Shown here: piece after piece, positions 61,084 to 64,000 of the stretch
How positions within the stretch are numbered: the stretch's first letter is position 1
Layout of the letters: the number at the start of each line of letters is the position of its first letter
NCBI RefSeq assembly: GCF_002358085.1
Contig: NZ_NTJD01000005.1
Span: forward strand, 1 to 64,000
Reading direction: 5' to 3'
Source: Pseudothioclava arenosa
GTDB taxonomy: Bacteria; Pseudomonadota; Alphaproteobacteria; Rhodobacterales; Rhodobacteraceae
DNA: 64,000 bases
Program-made: the position numbers and the translations under genes
Notes under the pieces: generated by a model
Seen by the model: only the letters and a program-made list of their open reading frames with translations
The model's database searches: none
What the model was told of the DNA's origin: nothing

Positions 61084-62676
61084 ATGGCCCCCAAGGTTCT
61101 CATTTCCGACAAGCTGTCGAACGCCGCCATCCAGATCTTCAAGGACCGCGGCATCGAAGTCGATTTCCGCCCGGAACTCGGCAAAGACAAAGAAGCGCTC
61201 GCCGCCGCGATCGGTGATTACGACGGTCTCGCGATCCGCTCGGCCACCAAGGTCACCGCCGCCCTGCTCGAGCACGCGACCAACCTCAAGGTCGTCGGCC
61301 GCGCCGGCATCGGCACCGACAACGTCGACAAGGAAGCCGCCTCGAAGAAAGGCGTGATCGTGATGAACACGCCGTTTGGCAACATGATCACCACCGCCGA
61401 ACACGCGATCGCGATGATGTTCGCCGTGGCGCGCCAGATCCCGGAAGCCTCGGCCTCGACCCATGCCGGCAAATGGGAAAAGTCGAAATTCATGGGCGTC
61501 GAGCTGACCGCGAAAACGCTGGGCGTGATCGGTGCGGGCAACATCGGCGGCATCGTCTGCGACCGCGCCAAGGGCCTCAAGATGAAGGTCATCGCCTACG
61601 ATCCCTTCCTCTCGGAAGAAAAGGCCGAGAAGATGGGCGTCGAAAAGGTCGACCTCGAAGAGCTGCTCAAGCGCGCCGATTTCATCACGCTGCATGTGCC
61701 GCTGACCGACCAGACCCGCAACATCCTGTCGCGTGAAAACCTCGCCAAGACCAAGAAGGGCGTGCGCATCATCAACTGCGCCCGTGGCGGTCTGGTCGAC
61801 GAGGCCGCGCTGGCCGAAATGCTGCAGTCGGGCCACGTGGCCGGCGCCGCTTTCGACGTGTTTTCGGTTGAACCGGCTGTCGAAAACCCGCTGTTCAACC
61901 TGCCGAACGTGGTCTGCACGCCGCACCTCGGCGCCTCGACCACCGAAGCGCAGGAAAACGTGGCGCTGCAAGTGGCCGAGCAGATGGCGAACTACCTGCT
62001 CGACGGCGCCGTGGAAAACGCGCTGAACATGCCCTCGATGACCGCCGAAGAAGCCAAGGTCATGGGCCCCTGGGTCAAGCTCGCCGAGCACCTCGGCTCG
62101 TTCATCGGCCAGATGACCGACGACGCGATCAAGGCGATCAACATCACCTATGACGGGCTCGTCGCCGGGATGAACCTCAAGGCGCTGGACGCCGCCGTGG
62201 TCGCGGGCATCATGAAGGCCTCGCAGCCCGACATGAACATGGTCTCGGCCCCGGTCGTCGCGAAAGAGCGTGGCATCCAGATCTCGACCACCTCGCAAGA
62301 CAAGTCGGGCGTGTTCGACGGCTACATCAAGGTGACCGTGGTCTCGGAATCGAAAGAGCGCTCGATCGCCGGCACCTGCTTCTCGGATGGCAAGCCGCGC
62401 TTCATCCAGATCAAGGGCATCAACATCGACGCCGAAGTGGGCGAGCACATGCTCTACACCACCAACGCCGACGTCCCGGGCATCATCGGCACGCTGGGCA
62501 CCCTGCTCGGCCAGCACGGCGCCAACGTCGCCAACTTCACGCTGGGCCGCTCGAAAGCCGGCGGTGAAGCGATCGCGATCGCCTATCTCGATGCTGCCGT
62601 GGACGCGGACATCATCAAAGAGCTGACTGCGACCGGCCTCTTCAAGCAGGTCAAGGCGCTCGAGTTCAATCTCTGA
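61084..62676 (+). CDS. serA: D-3-phosphoglycerate dehydrogenase
   Basis: The protein has 530 residues of the long SerA form: substrate-binding N-terminus (MAPKVLISDKLSNAAIQIF), NAD loop TLGVIGAGNIGGIVCDRAKG, catalytic Arg in NCARGGLVDEAAL, catalytic His in CTPHLGASTTEAQ, an intervening ASB domain (about 330-450), and a C-terminal ACT domain (TTNADVPGIIGTLGTLLGQH) for serine feedback. It begins serine synthesis. AAGGAG precedes the ATG. It closes the serC-serA operon with a strong terminator. Confidence 0.97.
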   Translation: MAPKVLISDKLSNAAIQIFKDRGIEVDFRPELGKDKEALAAAIGDYDGLAIRSATKVTAALLEHATNLKVVGRAGIGTDNVDKEAASKKGVIVMNTPFGNMITTAEHAIAMMFAVARQIPEASASTHAGKWEKSKFMGVELTAKTLGVIGAGNIGGIVCDRAKGLKMKVIAYDPFLSEEKAEKMGVEKVDLEELLKRADFITLHVPLTDQTRNILSRENLAKTKKGVRIINCARGGLVDEAALAEMLQSGHVAGAAFDVFSVEPAVENPLFNLPNVVCTPHLGASTTEAQENVALQVAEQMANYLLDGAVENALNMPSMTAEEAKVMGPWVKLAEHLGSFIGQMTDDAIKAINITYDGLVAGMNLKALDAAVVAGIMKASQPDMNMVSAPVVAKERGIQISTTSQDKSGVFDGYIKVTVVSESKERSIAGTCFSDGKPRFIQIKGINIDAEVGEHMLYTTNADVPGIIGTLGTLLGQHGANVANFTLGRSKAGGEAIAIAYLDAAVDADIIKELTATGLFKQVKALEFNL

Positions 62677-62702
62677 GCCGCCCACCAGCGCAAGAAACAG
62701 AG

Positions 62703-62730
62703 CCCCGGCCACCTCGGCCGGGGTTTTTTT
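62703..62730 (+). terminator. Rho-independent terminator after serA
   Basis: An eight-base-pair stem CCCCGGCC/GGCCGGGG with loop ACCTC is followed by seven T, 27 bases after the serA stop. Confidence 0.95.
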
Positions 62731-62842
62731 CTTTTCGCATCCTCGATTTCAAATTACGTTCCGTCACGTCAGCGCACGCCCACTAGCGTGCTGTGCAGGC
62801 GCGGCGTTACGTTGCGCCAACTTTTAAACACGGAGACCTACC

Positions 62843-64000
62843 ATGACCGGAATCGTCATTCTCTCGGGCGCGCGCACCGCGATCGGCACCTTTGGCGGCA
62901 GCCTCTCGGGCTTTGCCCCGATCGAGCTGGCCACCTTCGCCTCGCGTGAGGCCATTGCCCGCTCGGGCATCAGCGCCGAGCAGATCGGCCATGTGGTCTT
63001 CGGCCATATCATCAACACCGAGCCGCGCGACATGTATCTCTCGCGCGTGGCCTCGGTCGAAGCCGGCGTGCCGGTTGGCACCCCCGCGATGAACGTGAAC
63101 CGCCTCTGCGGCTCGGGCCTGCAAGCGATGGTTTCGGCCGCCCAGGCGCTGCGCGAAGGCGAAGCCGATTTCGCGCTCGCCGGCGGTGCCGACTGCATGA
63201 GCCGCGCCCCCTACATCTCGCAGGTCGCCCGCTTCGGTCAGAAGATGGGTGATGCGCGCATGATCGACATGATGGTCGGCGCCCTGACCTGCCCCTTCGG
63301 CACCGGCCACATGGGCGTGACCGCCGAGAACGTCGCCTGCGAGATGTCGATCTCGCGCGAAGAACAGGACGCCTTCGCTCTGGAAAGCCAGCGCCGCGCC
63401 CAGGCCGCGATCGAAGCCGGCAACTTCAAGGACGAAATCGTCCCGGTCGAGATCAAGACCCGCAAGGGCGTGACTGTCTTCGACACCGACGAGCACCCCA
63501 AAGCCACCACGATCGAGGCGCTCTCGGGCCTGCGCACCGTGTTCAAGAAGGACGGCACCGTCACCGCCGGCAACGCCTCGGGCATCAATGACGGCGCCGC
63601 CGCACTGGTTCTGGCGCGCGAAGACGCCGCCGCCGCCGCGGGTCTCAAGCCGCGCGCGCGCATCCTCGGCTATGCCGTCGCGGGCGTGCGCCCCGAGGTG
63701 ATGGGCCTCGGTCCGATCCCCGCCGTGCGCAAGCTCTGCGAGCGCACCGGGCTCGACATCAATGACTTCGACGTCATCGAGTCGAACGAAGCCTTCGCGG
63801 CGCAGGCTCTGGCCGTGTCGAAAGAGCTGGGCCTTGACCCCGCCAAGGTCAACCCGAACGGCGGCGCGATCGCGCTTGGCCACCCGATCGGCGCGACCGG
63901 CGCGATCCTCGCGGTCAAGGCGCTCTATGAACTGGAACGCACCGGCGGCAAACGCGCCCTGCTGACCATGTGCATCGGCGGCGGTCAGGGCATCGCGGTC
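62843..64000 (+). CDS. bktB: Beta-ketothiolase, BktB type (3' end cut by window)
   Basis: The frame is open from the ATG at 62843 to the window edge, 386 codons, so only about five residues are missing against the usual 391. The nucleophile Cys is in [17 protein letters not shown], the His in [16 protein letters not shown], and the second Cys in [12 protein letters not shown]. The stretch [20 protein letters not shown] resembles C. necator BktB more than PhaA. It forms or cleaves acetoacetyl-CoA and longer ketoacyl-CoA. It has its own 166-bp promoter region after the serA terminator. Confidence 0.93.
   Translation, partial: MTGIVILSGARTAIGTFGGSLSGFAPIELATFASREAIARSGISAEQIGHVVFGHIINTEPRDMYLSRVASVEAGVPVGTPAMNVNRLCGSGLQAMVSAAQALREGEADFALAGGADCMSRAPYISQVARFGQKMGDARMIDMMVGALTCPFGTGHMGVTAENVACEMSISREEQDAFALESQRRAQAAIEAGNFKDEIVPVEIKTRKGVTVFDTDEHPKATTIEALSGLRTVFKKDGTVTAGNASGINDGAAALVLAREDAAAAAGLKPRARILGYAVAGVRPEVMGLGPIPAVRKLCERTGLDINDFDVIESNEAFAAQALAVSKELGLDPAKVNPNGGAIALGHPIGATGAILAVKALYELERTGGKRALLTMCIGGGQGIAV

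Overview
The window is ordinary chromosome of an alphaproteobacterium of the Rhodobacteraceae/Paracoccaceae type (Rhodobacter, Cereibacter, Paracoccus and relatives). The evidence is high-GC coding DNA with C/G third positions, a chvI-chvG-hprK-rapZ-EIIA-HPr operon divergent from pckA, ETF followed by 3-hydroxybutyryl-CoA dehydrogenase, a long methylsuccinyl-CoA dehydrogenase of the ethylmalonyl-CoA pathway, a serC leader ahead of serC-serA, and several families known mainly from Rhodobacterales (DUF6473-like, DUF1491, DUF2062, Hint proteins). The genus cannot be fixed from the sequence. I saw no rRNA, tRNA, insertion sequence, prophage or CRISPR array.

Layout. 1-2.1 kb: 3' end of etfA, a DUF6473-type gene, a possible 21-residue Cys-rich peptide, and hbd. 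2.2-8.6 kb: the PTS-nitrogen-like/ChvG-ChvI operon (minus strand) and divergent pckA. 8.7-14.2 kb: phospholipase D-type cardiolipin synthase, RNase R, an acetyltransferase and dapE. 14.5-17.2 kb: two tandem Hint-domain proteins. 17.2-21.3 kb: TauE/SafE permease, mcd, an acetyltransferase and recO. 21.3-28.7 kb: a housekeeping run on the minus strand (DUF1491, era, rnc, lepB, acpS, pdxJ, DUF2062, rel/spoT, rpoZ). 28.7-34 kb: folK, a NYN-domain protein, a YqaA/DedA-type protein, ispH, GST, LysE exporter, rnhA and a TRIC/UPF0126 channel. 34-42.8 kb: lrgAB, smc, a YbjN-domain exported protein, ridA, a glycerophosphodiesterase, a peroxiredoxin, a ferredoxin reductase-type enzyme and rsmD. 42.8-51.4 kb: map, a CinA-type protein, an acetyltransferase, an OmpA-type protein, a LysR regulator, a fadH-type 2,4-dienoyl-CoA reductase, and three lineage-restricted unknowns. 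51.4-57.6 kb: a five-gene translationally coupled cluster resembling E. coli ynjBCD-ynjF, plus a TVP38 domain fused to a mercuric-reductase-like flavoprotein. 57.7-64 kb: nagA, serB, serC, serA and a BktB-type thiolase cut by the window end.

How the genes connect. ETF, Hbd, Mcd and the thiolase are scattered parts of acetyl-CoA/butyryl-CoA chemistry (ethylmalonyl-CoA pathway and PHB cycle), and PckA supplies gluconeogenesis. serB diverges from serC-serA, so the whole phosphoserine pathway is in one place. The PTS operon is regulatory: it has EIIA, HPr and a short HprK kinase but no sugar transporter.

Genes are packed very tightly. At least fourteen same-strand pairs overlap by exactly four bases (NTGA), and four convergent pairs overlap by exactly four bases with interleaved stop codons. 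Much of the remaining intergenic space is a dispersed 3'-end element: a conserved box reading roughly TTTCATCGAGCC-NN-AAATACTCC followed by a G-rich hairpin, which starts at or within a few bases of stop codons. I count nine copies. With the ynj-like/TVP38 fusion cluster, this is the most interesting under-described structure here.
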